A DNA stretch of 64,000 nt from Sinomicrobium soli (GCF_003285545.1 NZ_QLNV01000006.1:289262-353261); one strand, 5' to 3'; positions 19,572-30,921 are shown, counted from the stretch's first letter. Notes: a model not told the origin generated them from the sequence alone. Numbers and translations are program-made.

Positions 19572-20972
19572 TCAGTTTTCATCATACCCGAGGATCCTGA
19601 GCAGGTCTTCTGCCTTTTGCTGTTCTGCAAACACTTCGGTAGTCATATTACCTTCCTCATCCCTGTCGATAAGAATATGTTTCGGAGAGGGGATAAGGCA
19701 ATGCTGCAACCCGCCAAACCCGCCGATAGTCTCCTGGTAGGCCCCGGTATTGAAGAACCCTATATAGAGCGGCCTGCTCTTGCTGTACTTGGGCAGGTAG
19801 ATCGCGTTCATGTTCTGCTCACTGTTGTAATAATCGTCACTGTCGCAGGTAAGTCCGCCCAGCAGCACCCTTTCGTATTCATCGTTCCAGCGATTGATCG
19901 CCAGCATGATAAAACGCTTGCTGATGGCCCAGGTATCGGGCAGGGTGGTGATAAAGGAAGAATTGATCATGTTCCATTTTTCCCGGTCATTCTGTTGTTT
20001 CTGATACAACACCTCGTAAATGGCCCCGCCGCTTTCGCCCACCGTAAAACTGCCGAACTCCGTAAAAATATGGGGTACGGGCACGTCGGCCTCGTCGCAG
20101 GCGATCTTGATCTGGTTGATGATCTCATCGACCATATATTCGTAATCGTAATTAAAGGCCAGCGAACTTTTTGTCGGGAAACCGCCACCGATATTAAGGC
20201 TGTCTACCGTAGGGCATATTTTCCTCAGCTGGGTATACACCCTGAGGCATTTGAGCAGTTCATTCCAGTAATAGGCCGTATCCCGTATCCCGGTATTGAT
20301 AAAAAAATGCAGCATCTTAAGCCTTACATCCTTATTGCCGGCAATGGCCCGGTTATAGAAGGGAACGATATTCTTATAGCCTATCCCCAGCCGGCTGGTA
20401 TAGAACTCAAACTTGGGCTCTTCTTCCGAGGCAATGCGGATGCCGATGTCGAAACTGCCGTCAATAGCCTCGTTCAACAGGTCGATCTCCTCGTAATTAT
20501 CGATAATGGGAATACATTTTTTATGTCCGCTGTTCACCAGGCCGGCGATATTCCGGATGTACTGGTCCCTCTTGAACCCGTTGCACAACACATAGTGATC
20601 AGGAGTGAGTTTTCCCTGCTTCAGCAGGTTGTTGACGATATTGATATCGAAAGCCGAAGAGGTTTCTATATGAATGTCATTTTTGAGAGCTTCCTTGAGA
20701 ACATGCTCGAAATGAGAACTCTTCGTACAGTAACAATAGTGATATTTGCCGTCGTAATCATGTACCTGTATGGCCTTGTCGAACCATTTTTTGGCCTTCT
20801 GTATGTTATTGCTGATCTGGGGCAGGTAGTTGAATTTCAGCGGTGCCCCGTATTTCCTGACCAGGGCCATGAGGTCTATGTCGTGAAATTTAAGGGTGTC
20901 ATTGTCCAGGGTAAATTCTTCCTGCGGAAAATAATAGGTCTGATCGATAAGATCAATGTATTTGGTCTTCAT
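19572..20972 (-). CDS. speA: Biosynthetic-type arginine decarboxylase (short, fold type III)
   Basis: This 466-residue PLP enzyme decarboxylates arginine to agmatine, the entry to polyamine synthesis. The barrel carries the PLP lysine in CYCTKSSHF (K84), the phosphate-binding glycines in NIGGGFPTKS, and the C-terminal substrate/PLP segment FNTGAYQE. It is shorter than the 630-residue E. coli SpeA and lacks its inserted helical domain, like other Bacteroidota forms. It heads the leftward speA-speB-DHS-like cluster. A 12-codon ORF with a strong Shine-Dalgarno sequence lies about 155 bases upstream. Confidence 0.9.
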   Translation of the reverse strand: MKTKYIDLIDQTYYFPQEEFTLDNDTLKFHDIDLMALVRKYGAPLKFNYLPQISNNIQKAKKWFDKAIQVHDYDGKYHYCYCTKSSHFEHVLKEALKNDIHIETSSAFDINIVNNLLKQGKLTPDHYVLCNGFKRDQYIRNIAGLVNSGHKKCIPIIDNYEEIDLLNEAIDGSFDIGIRIASEEEPKFEFYTSRLGIGYKNIVPFYNRAIAGNKDVRLKMLHFFINTGIRDTAYYWNELLKCLRVYTQLRKICPTVDSLNIGGGFPTKSSLAFNYDYEYMVDEIINQIKIACDEADVPVPHIFTEFGSFTVGESGGAIYEVLYQKQQNDREKWNMINSSFITTLPDTWAISKRFIMLAINRWNDEYERVLLGGLTCDSDDYYNSEQNMNAIYLPKYSKSRPLYIGFFNTGAYQETIGGFGGLQHCLIPSPKHILIDRDEEGNMTTEVFAEQQKAEDLLRILGYDEN

Positions 20973-21072
20973 TACAATACTGCTTTTTTTAATTTGCGGA
21001 TAAAGGGCTTAAAGTATACTACAATATATAAAAAAAGCGGGAAGATCAAATGCGCAGGGCAACGGCACTCGT

Positions 21073-21088
21073 TGCGGCAATTGCCGCA
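21073..21088. other. 16-bp perfect palindrome upstream of speA
   Basis: TGCGGCAATTGCCGCA is a perfect palindrome about 100 bases ahead of the speA start and downstream of the small leader ORF. It could be an operator or an RNA hairpin. A T-run (CTTTTTTTATA on the minus strand) lies between it and speA. The rest of the 383-base spacer (20973-21355) is AT-rich with no gene that I recognise. Confidence 0.4.
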
Positions 21089-21127
21089 GAACAAGAGTAA
21101 AATCTGGATAGAATTCCGGAAGTGAGC

Positions 21128-21166
21128 TTAAAAAACCGGTGGTCCTTCCTGAGCACCGTATACCAT
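21128..21166 (-). CDS. Possible 12-residue leader peptide ahead of speA
   Basis: On the minus strand an AAGGAGG Shine-Dalgarno sequence is placed 8 bases before an ATG that opens a 12-codon frame reading MVYGAQEGPPVF, then TAA. Strong Shine-Dalgarno sequences are uncommon in Bacteroidota. The Pro-Pro pair two codons before the terminal Phe is a classic weak-elongation context. Its position between the upstream gene and speA, with a palindrome and a T-run downstream, fits an attenuation leader. Chance occurrence of such a short frame cannot be excluded. Confidence 0.3.
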   Translation of the reverse strand: MVYGAQEGPPVF

Positions 21167-21355
21167 AACGACTTCCTCCTTATGGCACACCCGGGATTAT
21201 AAACGAGTTTCATTCCTGTTTAGCCTAATCGGCTACAAAAATGTAGAAAAAAAATAAGTTGCCAAACAGGGAACGACTTTTTTTAGAAAAAAATATACGA
21301 ATCTCAATGATTTGAAAATGAAATAAATACGCATGTTTCCGGCAGATGCGGGCAT

Positions 21356-22045
21356 TTACATCTTAAAAGTAAAGCCATCGGAAACCTTTTTTTCATATTT
21401 CTCCTTGTCAAATTCGTAGAGAAAAGATCCCTTCCTGGATGATGTCATGTCCTTTTCTTTCAGTTTGACAAGAACGTCGAGCTGTTTTATTTTTTTCTGA
21501 AAGTTCCTTTTGTCCAGTTCCTCGTCCAGGATAACCTCGTACAGTTTCTGAAGCTGCCGCATGGTAAACTTTTTGGGAAGCAATTCAAAACCGACAGGGT
21601 TGGTGGAAGTACGCCTTCTCAACCTCCGCAATGCCTTGTTCAGCATTTCGTGGTGGTCAAAAATCAATGGAGGAATATCCCCGATAGAGAACCACTGGGC
21701 AGAATGCTGATCCAGCAGCTTGGGATTGTGGTCATTAATATTGATAAGGGCATAATACGCCACAGAGATCGTACGCTCCACAGGGTCGCGATCGATCTTG
21801 CTGAACCCGTACAGCTGTTCCATATATACTTCATCAAGGCCTGTCAGGGTTTGCAATACCCGGTTGGCGGCCTCGTCAAGAGTCTCGTTTTTCTTAAGGA
21901 ACCCTCCCATGAGGGACCATTTTCCCATTTCGGGTTCAAACCCTCTCTTTATGAGAAGCAGTTTGAGATCATCTTCATCAAACCCGAATATAATACAGTC
22001 GACTGCTACAAGCGCTTTGTCTTCCTGATTGTAATTGTAATCCAT
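21356..22045 (-). CDS. araR: AraR-like NUDIX/winged-helix transcriptional regulator
   Basis: This 229-residue protein has an N-terminal NUDIX-fold domain and a C-terminal winged helix (KKFTMRQLQKLYEVIL), the architecture of the NrtR family that includes the Bacteroides arabinose regulator AraR. The Nudix box is degenerate: it reads GGFLKKNETLDEAANRVLQT where a hydrolase would have REL-EE, so the domain is a ligand sensor rather than an enzyme. The ATG at 22045 is preferred over an upstream TTG at 22096. It is divergent from a run of arabinose genes, and a perfect palindrome sits in the shared spacer. L-arabinose as effector is inferred from family and context. Confidence 0.85.
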   Translation of the reverse strand: MDYNYNQEDKALVAVDCIIFGFDEDDLKLLLIKRGFEPEMGKWSLMGGFLKKNETLDEAANRVLQTLTGLDEVYMEQLYGFSKIDRDPVERTISVAYYALININDHNPKLLDQHSAQWFSIGDIPPLIFDHHEMLNKALRRLRRRTSTNPVGFELLPKKFTMRQLQKLYEVILDEELDKRNFQKKIKQLDVLVKLKEKDMTSSRKGSFLYEFDKEKYEKKVSDGFTFKM

Positions 22046-22274
22046 ATGTAACAAAAAATTTTCCGCACTATCTTTCTTTATTGAGACACTTGTCAAAGAG
22101 GAGAAGAGATATTGCCCAGTGTAAGATACGTCTTATCCGGCAGGTAAATATACATTTAATTTTAGGAAAATCGAAAAGGGGTATTTTAAAAGTGCCTGTT
22201 GAGCGTAAATTTTGTTGAATATATCACACATACAGATTTTTTTCTTCCGAAAGTGTGGTATTCACATTTTTTGA

Positions 22275-22292
22275 TTACATTTACAAATGTAA
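22275..22292. promoter_or_regulatory. Probable AraR operator palindrome
   Basis: TTACATTT-AC-AAATGTAA is a perfect 8+2+8 palindrome 26 bases before the arabinofuranosidase ATG. It overlaps TACATTTA, one mismatch from the TAnnTTTG -7 box, so a bound repressor would block initiation. It is framed by a second, wider inverted repeat AAAGTGT (22250-22256) / ACACTTT (22298-22304). Confidence 0.6.
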
Positions 22293-22317
22293 AACATACA
22301 CTTTTAAAATAACCATT

Positions 22318-23859
<1,542 letters not shown>

Positions 23860-23878
23860 GACTTTTGGAATAACGATT

Positions 23879-23929
23879 TAAGACTTCGGGAGGCAGGACT
23901 TTTATACTGGGTCGCATCCGGAAGTCTTA
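23879..23929. other. Intergenic inverted repeat in the ara operon
   Basis: TAAGACTTC (23879-23887) and GAAGTCTTA (23921-23929) form a 9-bp stem in the spacer between the arabinofuranosidase and ribulokinase genes. There is no T-run after it, so it is more likely an mRNA-processing or stability element than a full terminator. Confidence 0.4.
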
Positions 23930-23967
23930 TGTCTGAAAAAATAAACTGTTGCAAATAAATATTGGGA

Positions 23968-25638
23968 ATGAGTAAATATGTAATCGGGCTGGATTTCGGT
24001 ACCGACTCGGTAAGGGCGGTGCTGGTAGATACTGCCGGGGGAAATGTACTGGAAAGCGAGGTACACTGGTACCGGAGGTGGAAAGCCGGGAAATACTGTA
24101 ACGCCCCGGAAAACAGTTTCAGGCAACATCCGGCAGACCATATAGAAGGCATGGAACACACCGTAAAATCGGTAGTGCGACGCTCGGGGGTAGACGCCCG
24201 TGATGTCAGCGGTATATGTATAGATACCACCGGGTCATCCCCCGTTCCCGTAGACCGGAACGGGACTGCACTGGCACTGCTTCCGGGATTTGAGGAAAAC
24301 CCGAATGCCATGATGATCCTCTGGAAAGACCACACCAGCATAGCCGAAGCCGCAGAGATCAACGAATTGTCGGGATCGTGGGGAGGAACAGATTATACCA
24401 CCTTTATAGGAGGAGTGTATTCTTCGGAATGGTTCTGGGCCAAGATACTGCACATTGCGAGGGAAGACCGCGAAGTACGGGAAGCGGCCTGGTCATGGAT
24501 GGAACACTGCGACCTTATGACGCATATCCTTACCGGGGCTCCCGAACTGAAAACCTTCAGGAGAAGCCGTTGTGCTGCAGGGCATAAGGCCATGTGGCAT
24601 GAGTCCTGGAACGGACTGCCTCCGGAAGATTTTCTCAACCGGCTCGACCCTTACCTCGGCACCGTGCGCAAAAACCTTTATGAAGACACCTATACTTCGG
24701 ATAAGGCAGCAGGCACCCTAAGTGCGGAGTGGAGTGAAAAACTGGGGCTTACCACAGAGACCGTGGTAGCGGTAGGTACGTTTGATGCCCATGCCGGGGC
24801 GGTAGGGGCCGGGGCAGAAGCCTTTTCCCTGGTACGGGTTATGGGCACCTCTACCTGCGATATCATGGTGGCGCCCCGCGATGTTATCGGCAACAGGGCC
24901 GTCAGGGGTATCTGCGGGCAGGTAGATGGTTCGGTGATCCCCGGGTGGATAGGACTGGAAGCCGGGCAGTCGGCCTTTGGAGATGTGCTGGCCTGGTTCA
25001 GGGAGATCGTGGCCTGGCCTGTCGATCATTTACTCGGAGATACCGGTTCGATACCTGCCGGAACCGCAAAACAGATCAGGGAAGAGATCAGGGCCGCAAT
25101 AATACCCCGGCTGGCTTCGGAGGCAGAGAAAATACCGCTGGAAGAAAGTGTTCCCCTTGCTTTGGACTGGATCAACGGAAGGCGTACCCCTTTTGCCGAC
25201 CAGGCCTTGAAGTCTGCCATTACCGGACTGAGCCTCGGTACGGGGGCTCCGCATCTATTCAGGGCGCTGGTGGAGGCCATCTGTTTCGGGGCACGCCAGA
25301 TCGTAGACCGCTTCGAGGAAGAAGGGGTGGAGATCAGGTCTGTAGTAGGAATAGGAGGGGTGGCCAAAAAAGCCCCTTTTGTAATGCAGACCCTTGCCGA
25401 TGTGCTCAACCGCCCTATTCACATTGCCGTTTCCGACCAGGCCCCGGCACTTGGGGCTGCCATCTATGCCGCGGTAGCATCCGGTGTGTATGACAGTGTG
25501 GAAGAGGCCGTACAGGCCATGGCCAGCCCTATGGAAAAAACATATCACCCCAGGAAAGAGAATGTGGCCTTCTATAGCGGGAAGTACAGGGATTACCAGG
25601 AACTCGCTGCATTTACAGAAGAAAGAACCCATCGATAA
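23968..25638 (+). CDS. araB: Ribulokinase
   Basis: This FGGY-family kinase phosphorylates L-ribulose to L-ribulose 5-phosphate. It opens with the ATP-site phosphate-1 block GLDFGTDSVRAVLVD, has DTTGSSPVPVD in the first lobe, and ends with the second-lobe adenosine site GIGGVAKKAPFVMQTLADVL. The length of 556 residues is typical of AraB. The ATG at 23968 is preferred to a TTG two codons earlier. It is followed 11 bases later by araD, so the two are co-transcribed. Confidence 0.95.
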   Translation: MSKYVIGLDFGTDSVRAVLVDTAGGNVLESEVHWYRRWKAGKYCNAPENSFRQHPADHIEGMEHTVKSVVRRSGVDARDVSGICIDTTGSSPVPVDRNGTALALLPGFEENPNAMMILWKDHTSIAEAAEINELSGSWGGTDYTTFIGGVYSSEWFWAKILHIAREDREVREAAWSWMEHCDLMTHILTGAPELKTFRRSRCAAGHKAMWHESWNGLPPEDFLNRLDPYLGTVRKNLYEDTYTSDKAAGTLSAEWSEKLGLTTETVVAVGTFDAHAGAVGAGAEAFSLVRVMGTSTCDIMVAPRDVIGNRAVRGICGQVDGSVIPGWIGLEAGQSAFGDVLAWFREIVAWPVDHLLGDTGSIPAGTAKQIREEIRAAIIPRLASEAEKIPLEESVPLALDWINGRRTPFADQALKSAITGLSLGTGAPHLFRALVEAICFGARQIVDRFEEEGVEIRSVVGIGGVAKKAPFVMQTLADVLNRPIHIAVSDQAPALGAAIYAAVASGVYDSVEEAVQAMASPMEKTYHPRKENVAFYSGKYRDYQELAAFTEERTHR

Positions 25639-25649
25639 ATATATGATAT

Positions 25650-26351
25650 ATGAGCTCAAAGTATAAAGAACTTAAGGAAGAATGTTACCGGGCCAATATG
25701 GCCTTGCCGGAACTGGGGCTGGTGGTCTATACTTTCGGAAATGTGAGTTGTGCGGACCACGGCGATAAGGTGTTTGCCATAAAACCCAGCGGAGTGCCTT
25801 ATGATACCCTGGGGCCGGATGATATGGTGATACTCGATTTTGACAACAATATCGTGGAAGGGACCTTGCGGCCTTCTTCCGATACCCGGACACATGCGTA
25901 CCTCTATAAGACCTGGAGCGATATAGGCAGTATTGTGCATACACATGCCCTGTATTCGGTAGCCTGGGCCCAGGCACAGATGGACATCCCAATCCTGGGG
26001 ACCACACATGCCGACCACCTGACCACCGATATTCCCTGTGCCCCTCCCATGAAGGACGAATATATAGAGGGAAATTATGAACATATGACCGGTAAACAGA
26101 TTGTGGACTGTTTCGGGGAGAGGGGGCTTTCTCACAAGGAAGTGGAAATGGTACTGCTGGGAAATCACGGCCCATTTGCCTGGGGAAAAAATGCCGATAA
26201 GGCGGTATACAACAGCAGGGTGCTTGAAGAAATAGCCCGGATGGCCTATCTCACCCTGCAGATCAATCCTGAAGCCCCCCGGCTTAAGGAGACCCTGATC
26301 CGGAAACATTACGACAGAAAGCACGGTAAAGATGCCTATTACGGGCAGTAA
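25650..26351 (+). CDS. araD: L-ribulose-5-phosphate 4-epimerase
   Basis: This zinc-dependent class II aldolase-family enzyme converts L-ribulose 5-phosphate to D-xylulose 5-phosphate, linking arabinose to the pentose-phosphate pathway. The metal histidines are visible in HTHALYSVAW, the phosphate-binding region in TFGNVSC and KPSGVPYD, and the catalytic-loop histidine in THADH. At 233 residues it matches AraD in length. The order araB-araD-araA is normal for Bacteroidota arabinose loci. Confidence 0.95.
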   Translation: MSSKYKELKEECYRANMALPELGLVVYTFGNVSCADHGDKVFAIKPSGVPYDTLGPDDMVILDFDNNIVEGTLRPSSDTRTHAYLYKTWSDIGSIVHTHALYSVAWAQAQMDIPILGTTHADHLTTDIPCAPPMKDEYIEGNYEHMTGKQIVDCFGERGLSHKEVEMVLLGNHGPFAWGKNADKAVYNSRVLEEIARMAYLTLQINPEAPRLKETLIRKHYDRKHGKDAYYGQ

Positions 26352-26418
26352 AATCTGTAGCAGTGTAACAGCTTAAAGTATTACATTAAATAAATCATAA
26401 AAAATACTTAAAAACAAA

Positions 26419-27915
26419 ATGATAGAATTGAGTGATTACGAAGTGTGGTTTGTTACGGGCAGCCAGCACTTGTACGGAGAGGAGACCCTGAAAAACGTGG
26501 CGCGGCACTCCGGCGAAATTGCAGAATACCTCGATAACAGCGGGGATATTCCCGTGAGGGTTGTGGTGAAGCCTACCGTAACCACCCCGGAACAGATAAC
26601 GGCCCTGTGCAGGGAAGCCAACAACTCGGAAAGATGTGTGGGACTGCTGGTCTGGATGCATACCTTTTCTCCCGCAAAAATGTGGATCAGGGGGTTGCAG
26701 CTGCTGCATAAACCCATGTGCCACCTGCATACCCAGTACAATGCCGGGATCCCGTGGAATGCCATAGATATGGATTTTATGAATGAGAACCAGTCGGCCC
26801 ACGGGGGAAGGGAGTTCGGCTTTATGGCCGGAAGGCTCAGGAAAAACCGAAAGGTCATTACCGGGTACTGGAAAGAGGAAAAGGTACAGCAGAAGATCGG
26901 GGTATGGACACGTGTAGCGGTGGGATGGCATACTTACCAGACGACTAAGATTGCCCGTATAGGAGACAATATGAGGCATGTGGCCGTGACCGAAGGAGAT
27001 AAGGTAGAGGCCCAGATGCGTTTCGGTTTTTCCGTGAACGGATACGGGATCGGGGATGTTGTGGCCTACCTGAATGAAGTCAGTGACAAGGATACGGATG
27101 CCCTGGTGGAAACCTACAGGGAGCTTTACAATACAGACCAGGCGGCCCATAACCAGAAAGCGGTCAGGGATGCGGCACGTATTGAGCTGGGGCTACGCGC
27201 TTTCCTCGAAGACGGCGGTTTCGGCGGGTTTACCAATACCTTCGAAGACCTTCACGGATTTAAGCAATTGCCCGGAATTGCCACGCAAAGACTGATGGCC
27301 GACGGCTATGGTTACGGGGGAGAGGGCGACTGGAAAACCGCTGCCCTGTTACACACGATGAAGATCATGACACAGGGGCTCGAAGGAGGGACCTCCTTTA
27401 TGGAAGATTACACCTATGATTTTCAGAAGGAAGACTCCAGGGTGCTGGGCTCACACATGCTTGAGATCTGTCCGTCCATCGCCTCCGGCCGGCCGGACCT
27501 CGAGGTACACCCCCTGTCGATAGGCGGGAAAGAAGACCCGGCCCGGCTGGTATTCAATGTGGATGCAGGCCCCGCCATAAACGTGGCCTTGATGGACATG
27601 GGCAACAGGTTCAGGCTGCTGGTCAATGAAGTACAGACCGTAGCCCCGGAGCACGATCTCCCGGAGCTTCCGGTAGCCCGTGCCTTATGGCGGCCCGAAC
27701 CCGACCTGGAAACCGCTGCCACGGCGTGGATACTGGCAGGAGGGTCGCATCATACGGTTTACAGCAAGGCAGCTACTACAGAATTTATAGAAGATTTTGC
27801 GGAAATGGCAGGAGTAGAATTGCTCCATATAGATAAAAACACAAATGTGCGTGATTTTAAGGAAAAATTACGCTGGAATGAAGTATATTACCACTTGTTT
27901 CAAAACAATATGTAA
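26419..27915 (+). CDS. araA: L-arabinose isomerase
   Basis: This Mn-dependent enzyme interconverts L-arabinose and L-ribulose. It shows the N-terminal [14 protein letters not shown], the CHLHTQYN segment, and the metal/substrate blocks [12 protein letters not shown] and SFMEDYTYD. The length of 498 residues is standard. It lies 67 bases after araD and 88 bases before the mutarotase gene, within the same rightward operon. Confidence 0.97.
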   Translation: MIELSDYEVWFVTGSQHLYGEETLKNVARHSGEIAEYLDNSGDIPVRVVVKPTVTTPEQITALCREANNSERCVGLLVWMHTFSPAKMWIRGLQLLHKPMCHLHTQYNAGIPWNAIDMDFMNENQSAHGGREFGFMAGRLRKNRKVITGYWKEEKVQQKIGVWTRVAVGWHTYQTTKIARIGDNMRHVAVTEGDKVEAQMRFGFSVNGYGIGDVVAYLNEVSDKDTDALVETYRELYNTDQAAHNQKAVRDAARIELGLRAFLEDGGFGGFTNTFEDLHGFKQLPGIATQRLMADGYGYGGEGDWKTAALLHTMKIMTQGLEGGTSFMEDYTYDFQKEDSRVLGSHMLEICPSIASGRPDLEVHPLSIGGKEDPARLVFNVDAGPAINVALMDMGNRFRLLVNEVQTVAPEHDLPELPVARALWRPEPDLETAATAWILAGGSHHTVYSKAATTEFIEDFAEMAGVELLHIDKNTNVRDFKEKLRWNEVYYHLFQNNM

Positions 27916-28003
27916 TAACAATGCTGATGCCGGGTAACATCCTTTTTCCTTTAACAGGTCACAGGCAGTGCCCGGCAATGCTTTTCAATCAAAATCAATA
28001 TCT

Positions 28004-29176
28004 ATGAAAACGTATTATCTCTCCCTGGCCATGCTCGCCCTTGTAGCGTGCAACCAGAAGGCGAAAAAACAGGATGACACCACAGTACCGGCCGATACCG
28101 TAACGGTAGCGATGAAAGCCTCGGTCTCCAAAGAGAAGTTCGGAACACTGCCCGACGGAAAGGAAGTAGACCGCTACACCCTTACCAATGCTAACGGGAT
28201 AAGTATGAAGGTAATGACCTACGGGGGAATTATCACTTCCCTGCAGACCCCCGACAAGAACGGTGAGCAGGGCGATATCGTACTGGGGTTTGACAGCCTG
28301 GAAGGATACCTGCAAAAAGGAGTGCCCTATTTCGGGGCGGTCATAGGGCGTTACGGCAACCGTATAGCCAAAGGAAAATTCGAACTGGACGGCAAGACCT
28401 ATACCCTCGCTACGAATGACGGCCCCAACCACCTGCACGGCGGGAAAAAAGGGTTCGACAAGGTGGTGTGGACCGCTTCGGAAAAGAAAACGGACCATGG
28501 CGTGGCTCTTCAGCTGGAATATCTGAGCAAGGATATGGAAGAAGGTTATCCCGGCAACCTGAAAGCGACGGTTACCTACACGCTTACGGATGATAACGAA
28601 CTGCAAGTGGACTACCAGGCAACGACAGATAAAAAAACGGTAGTCAACCTCACCCAGCATTCCTATTTCAATCTTGCCCCGGGTACGGCAACCATCCTGG
28701 ACCATGAAGTGACCCTCCATGCCGATGCTTTTCTCCCGGTGAGCAATACGCTTATCCCTACCGGGGAACTCCGGCCGGTAGAAGGAACTCCCTTTGACTT
28801 CAGGAAAGGCAAAAAAGTAGGACAGGATATCGGGCAGGAGGATCAACAGCTTGAATACGGCGGGGGATTCGATCACTGCTGGGTGCTGAACGGCGCGGGA
28901 GAAGGCTTGGAAAAGGCCGCGTCGCTTTACGATGCATCCACCGGCAGACTGATGGAAGTGTTCACTACAGAACCCGCTATTCAGTTCTATTCCGGGAATT
29001 TCCTGGACGGGTCGCTTACCGGTAAAAACGGTGAGAAATACGTACACCGGTCCGGGCTGTGCCTGGAGACCGAGCATTATCCCGATGCTCCCAATCAACC
29101 CGATTTTCCTTCTACCGTGTTAAACCCGGGAGAAGAATATCACACGACTACCGTTTTCAGATTTTCAGTGAAATAA
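28004..29176 (+). CDS. galM: Aldose 1-epimerase (mutarotase), lipoprotein
   Basis: This mutarotase interconverts alpha and beta anomers, here probably arabinose before import or isomerisation. The N-terminus is a lipoprotein signal with lipobox LVAC, placing it on the periplasmic or outer-membrane side. Family marks include VMTYGGIITSLQTPD, the arginine of IGRYGNRIAKGKF, the histidine in GPNHLHGG and the second histidine in TQHSYFNL, and the catalytic glutamate of LCLETEHYPDAPN. The start at 28004 is chosen because it opens directly into the signal peptide; an in-frame ATG at 27968 is less plausible. Confidence 0.93.
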   Translation: MKTYYLSLAMLALVACNQKAKKQDDTTVPADTVTVAMKASVSKEKFGTLPDGKEVDRYTLTNANGISMKVMTYGGIITSLQTPDKNGEQGDIVLGFDSLEGYLQKGVPYFGAVIGRYGNRIAKGKFELDGKTYTLATNDGPNHLHGGKKGFDKVVWTASEKKTDHGVALQLEYLSKDMEEGYPGNLKATVTYTLTDDNELQVDYQATTDKKTVVNLTQHSYFNLAPGTATILDHEVTLHADAFLPVSNTLIPTGELRPVEGTPFDFRKGKKVGQDIGQEDQQLEYGGGFDHCWVLNGAGEGLEKAASLYDASTGRLMEVFTTEPAIQFYSGNFLDGSLTGKNGEKYVHRSGLCLETEHYPDAPNQPDFPSTVLNPGEEYHTTTVFRFSVK

Positions 29177-29243
29177 AAACCAGGCCCTGAATATGCGAAT
29201 GGTAGTGTGTATGTTCGGGCAATAAAAAAACTGACCATATCAA

Positions 29244-30860
29244 ATGAAGAGTTTAGATACATTAGACTGGATATGCATCGCTGCATATTTCCTGGTATTA
29301 TTCGGCCTGGCGGTCTGGGTGATCATGAAGAAGACCAAGAATACCGAAGACTATTTTCTGGCCGGCAGAAATATCGGGTGGTTTGTAGTCGGGGCTTCCA
29401 TATTTGCTTCCAATATCGGTTCCGAACACGTGGTGGGGCTTGCCGGGGCGGGAGCGGGCGATAAGATGCCCATGCTTATTTTTGAAATTCAGGCCTGGGT
29501 AGTCCTTATCCTCGGATGGGTATTCCTGCCGTTTTATGCCAGGAGCGGGGTATTTACCATGCCGGAATTTCTCGAAAAGCGTTTTAGTGCGAAGTCCAGG
29601 TGGTTTTTATCCGTAGTATCGCTGGTAGCCTATGTCCTGACCAAGGTTTCGGTGACCATCTATGCCGGAGGGGTAGTGGTTTCGGCCCTGCTCGGGATCA
29701 ATTTCTGGGTAGGAGCCATCTCTACCGTGGTACTGACCGGGGTGTATACCATTTTCGGGGGCATGAGGGCGGTTGTCTATACGGAAACCCTCCAGGCCAT
29801 CGTACTGGTTATAGGGGCAGCGGCGCTGACCTTCATAGGCCTGGATTACGCCGGGGGCTGGGGCGAGCTCAAGGCCACCCTGGGACCGGAGTATTTCAAT
29901 ATGTGGCGGCCCCCTTCCGATCCCGATTTTCCGTGGCCCAGCCTGCTTATAACCAGTACGATAACGGGAGTCTGGTACTGGTGTACCGACCAGTATATCG
30001 TACAGCGTACCCTGACGGCCAAAAACCTTAAGGAAGGCAGGAGAGGGGCTATATGGGGGGCATTTCTGAAGCTCCTGCCCGTTTTTATCTTTCTTATCCC
30101 TGGCGTTATCGCACTGGCCCTTAAACAAAAAGGAATGCTGGAATGGGAAACTCCCGATCAGGCCTTTCCCGTACTGATGAGCAACCTCCTGCCTTCCGGG
30201 CTCAGGGGACTGGTGGCTGCGGGGCTCCTGGCGGCACTCATGAGCTCACTCGCTTCCGTGTTCAATTCCTGCTCCACCCTGTTTACCGTAGATATCTATA
30301 AGAAACTCAGGCCGGAAACCTCAGAGACAAAACTTGTAAGGATAGGGCGTATCGCTACCCTTATCGTTGTTTTTCTGGGGATAATCTGGATCCCGATTAT
30401 GGCCAACATATCCGGGGTACTGTACGAATACCTGCAATCGGTACAATCGTATATAGCGCCGCCTATCACTGCGGTATTCCTCCTCGGGATCTTCTTCAAG
30501 CGTATTAATGCCACGGGCGCATACACCACGCTGGTCGTAGGCTTTATAGCCGGTATGACGAGAATTGCCCTGGAACTCATGAGCGACAGTTTTGCCGAAG
30601 GCAGTGTACTGCATACCCTGGCTACGGTAAACTTCCTGACCTTCGGGGCCTGGTTCTTCCTGTTTTGTGTGGTACTGCTTGTAGGGGTAAGCCTGCTCAC
30701 TCCCGCACAGGACGAGAAGCAACTCGCCGGACTGACCTTTGCCACAGTGCGTAAACCCCAGCCCGGAGAAGAGAAATCCTATGGCTGGATAGATATTGCC
30801 GCATCGGTGGTGATCGTGATCATCGTTGCCTGGGTCATGTTATCGTTCAACGGAACATAG
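29244..30860 (+). CDS. Sodium:solute symporter (SSS family), probable arabinose importer
   Basis: This 538-residue integral inner-membrane protein has about 13-14 predicted helices and the SSS/SGLT pattern: an N-terminal TEDYFLAGRNIGWF, ASNIGSEHVVGLAG, and the pore segment WYWCTDQYIVQRTL. Placement at the end of the arabinose operon makes sodium-driven uptake of L-arabinose or an arabinose-containing sugar the best inference. The sequence closely follows the SGLT type found in polysaccharide-use operons. A stem-loop lies after its stop and before the convergent serine acetyltransferase gene. Confidence 0.92.
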   Translation: MKSLDTLDWICIAAYFLVLFGLAVWVIMKKTKNTEDYFLAGRNIGWFVVGASIFASNIGSEHVVGLAGAGAGDKMPMLIFEIQAWVVLILGWVFLPFYARSGVFTMPEFLEKRFSAKSRWFLSVVSLVAYVLTKVSVTIYAGGVVVSALLGINFWVGAISTVVLTGVYTIFGGMRAVVYTETLQAIVLVIGAAALTFIGLDYAGGWGELKATLGPEYFNMWRPPSDPDFPWPSLLITSTITGVWYWCTDQYIVQRTLTAKNLKEGRRGAIWGAFLKLLPVFIFLIPGVIALALKQKGMLEWETPDQAFPVLMSNLLPSGLRGLVAAGLLAALMSSLASVFNSCSTLFTVDIYKKLRPETSETKLVRIGRIATLIVVFLGIIWIPIMANISGVLYEYLQSVQSYIAPPITAVFLLGIFFKRINATGAYTTLVVGFIAGMTRIALELMSDSFAEGSVLHTLATVNFLTFGAWFFLFCVVLLVGVSLLTPAQDEKQLAGLTFATVRKPQPGEEKSYGWIDIAASVVIVIIVAWVMLSFNGT

Positions 30861-30877
30861 AAGCAAAAAATGTGATT

Positions 30878-30921
30878 ATCAGGTTACCAAACTGCCTTTC
30901 CCGGTAATATGGTAACCTGAT
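30878..30921. terminator. Stem-loop between SSS symporter and serine acetyltransferase genes
   Basis: ATCAGGTTACCA (30878-30889) and TGGTAACCTGAT (30910-30921) form a perfect 12-bp stem with a 20-base loop. It sits in the spacer between convergent genes and is followed by GATAAT-like words on the minus strand. A terminator or transcript-end role is likely, although there is no clear T-run. Confidence 0.5.

Noticed and set aside
19569..21125. 518-codon plus-strand frame opposite speA
   Set aside because: Opposite a clear arginine decarboxylase; low-complexity hydrophobic translation typical of antisense frames in this genome.
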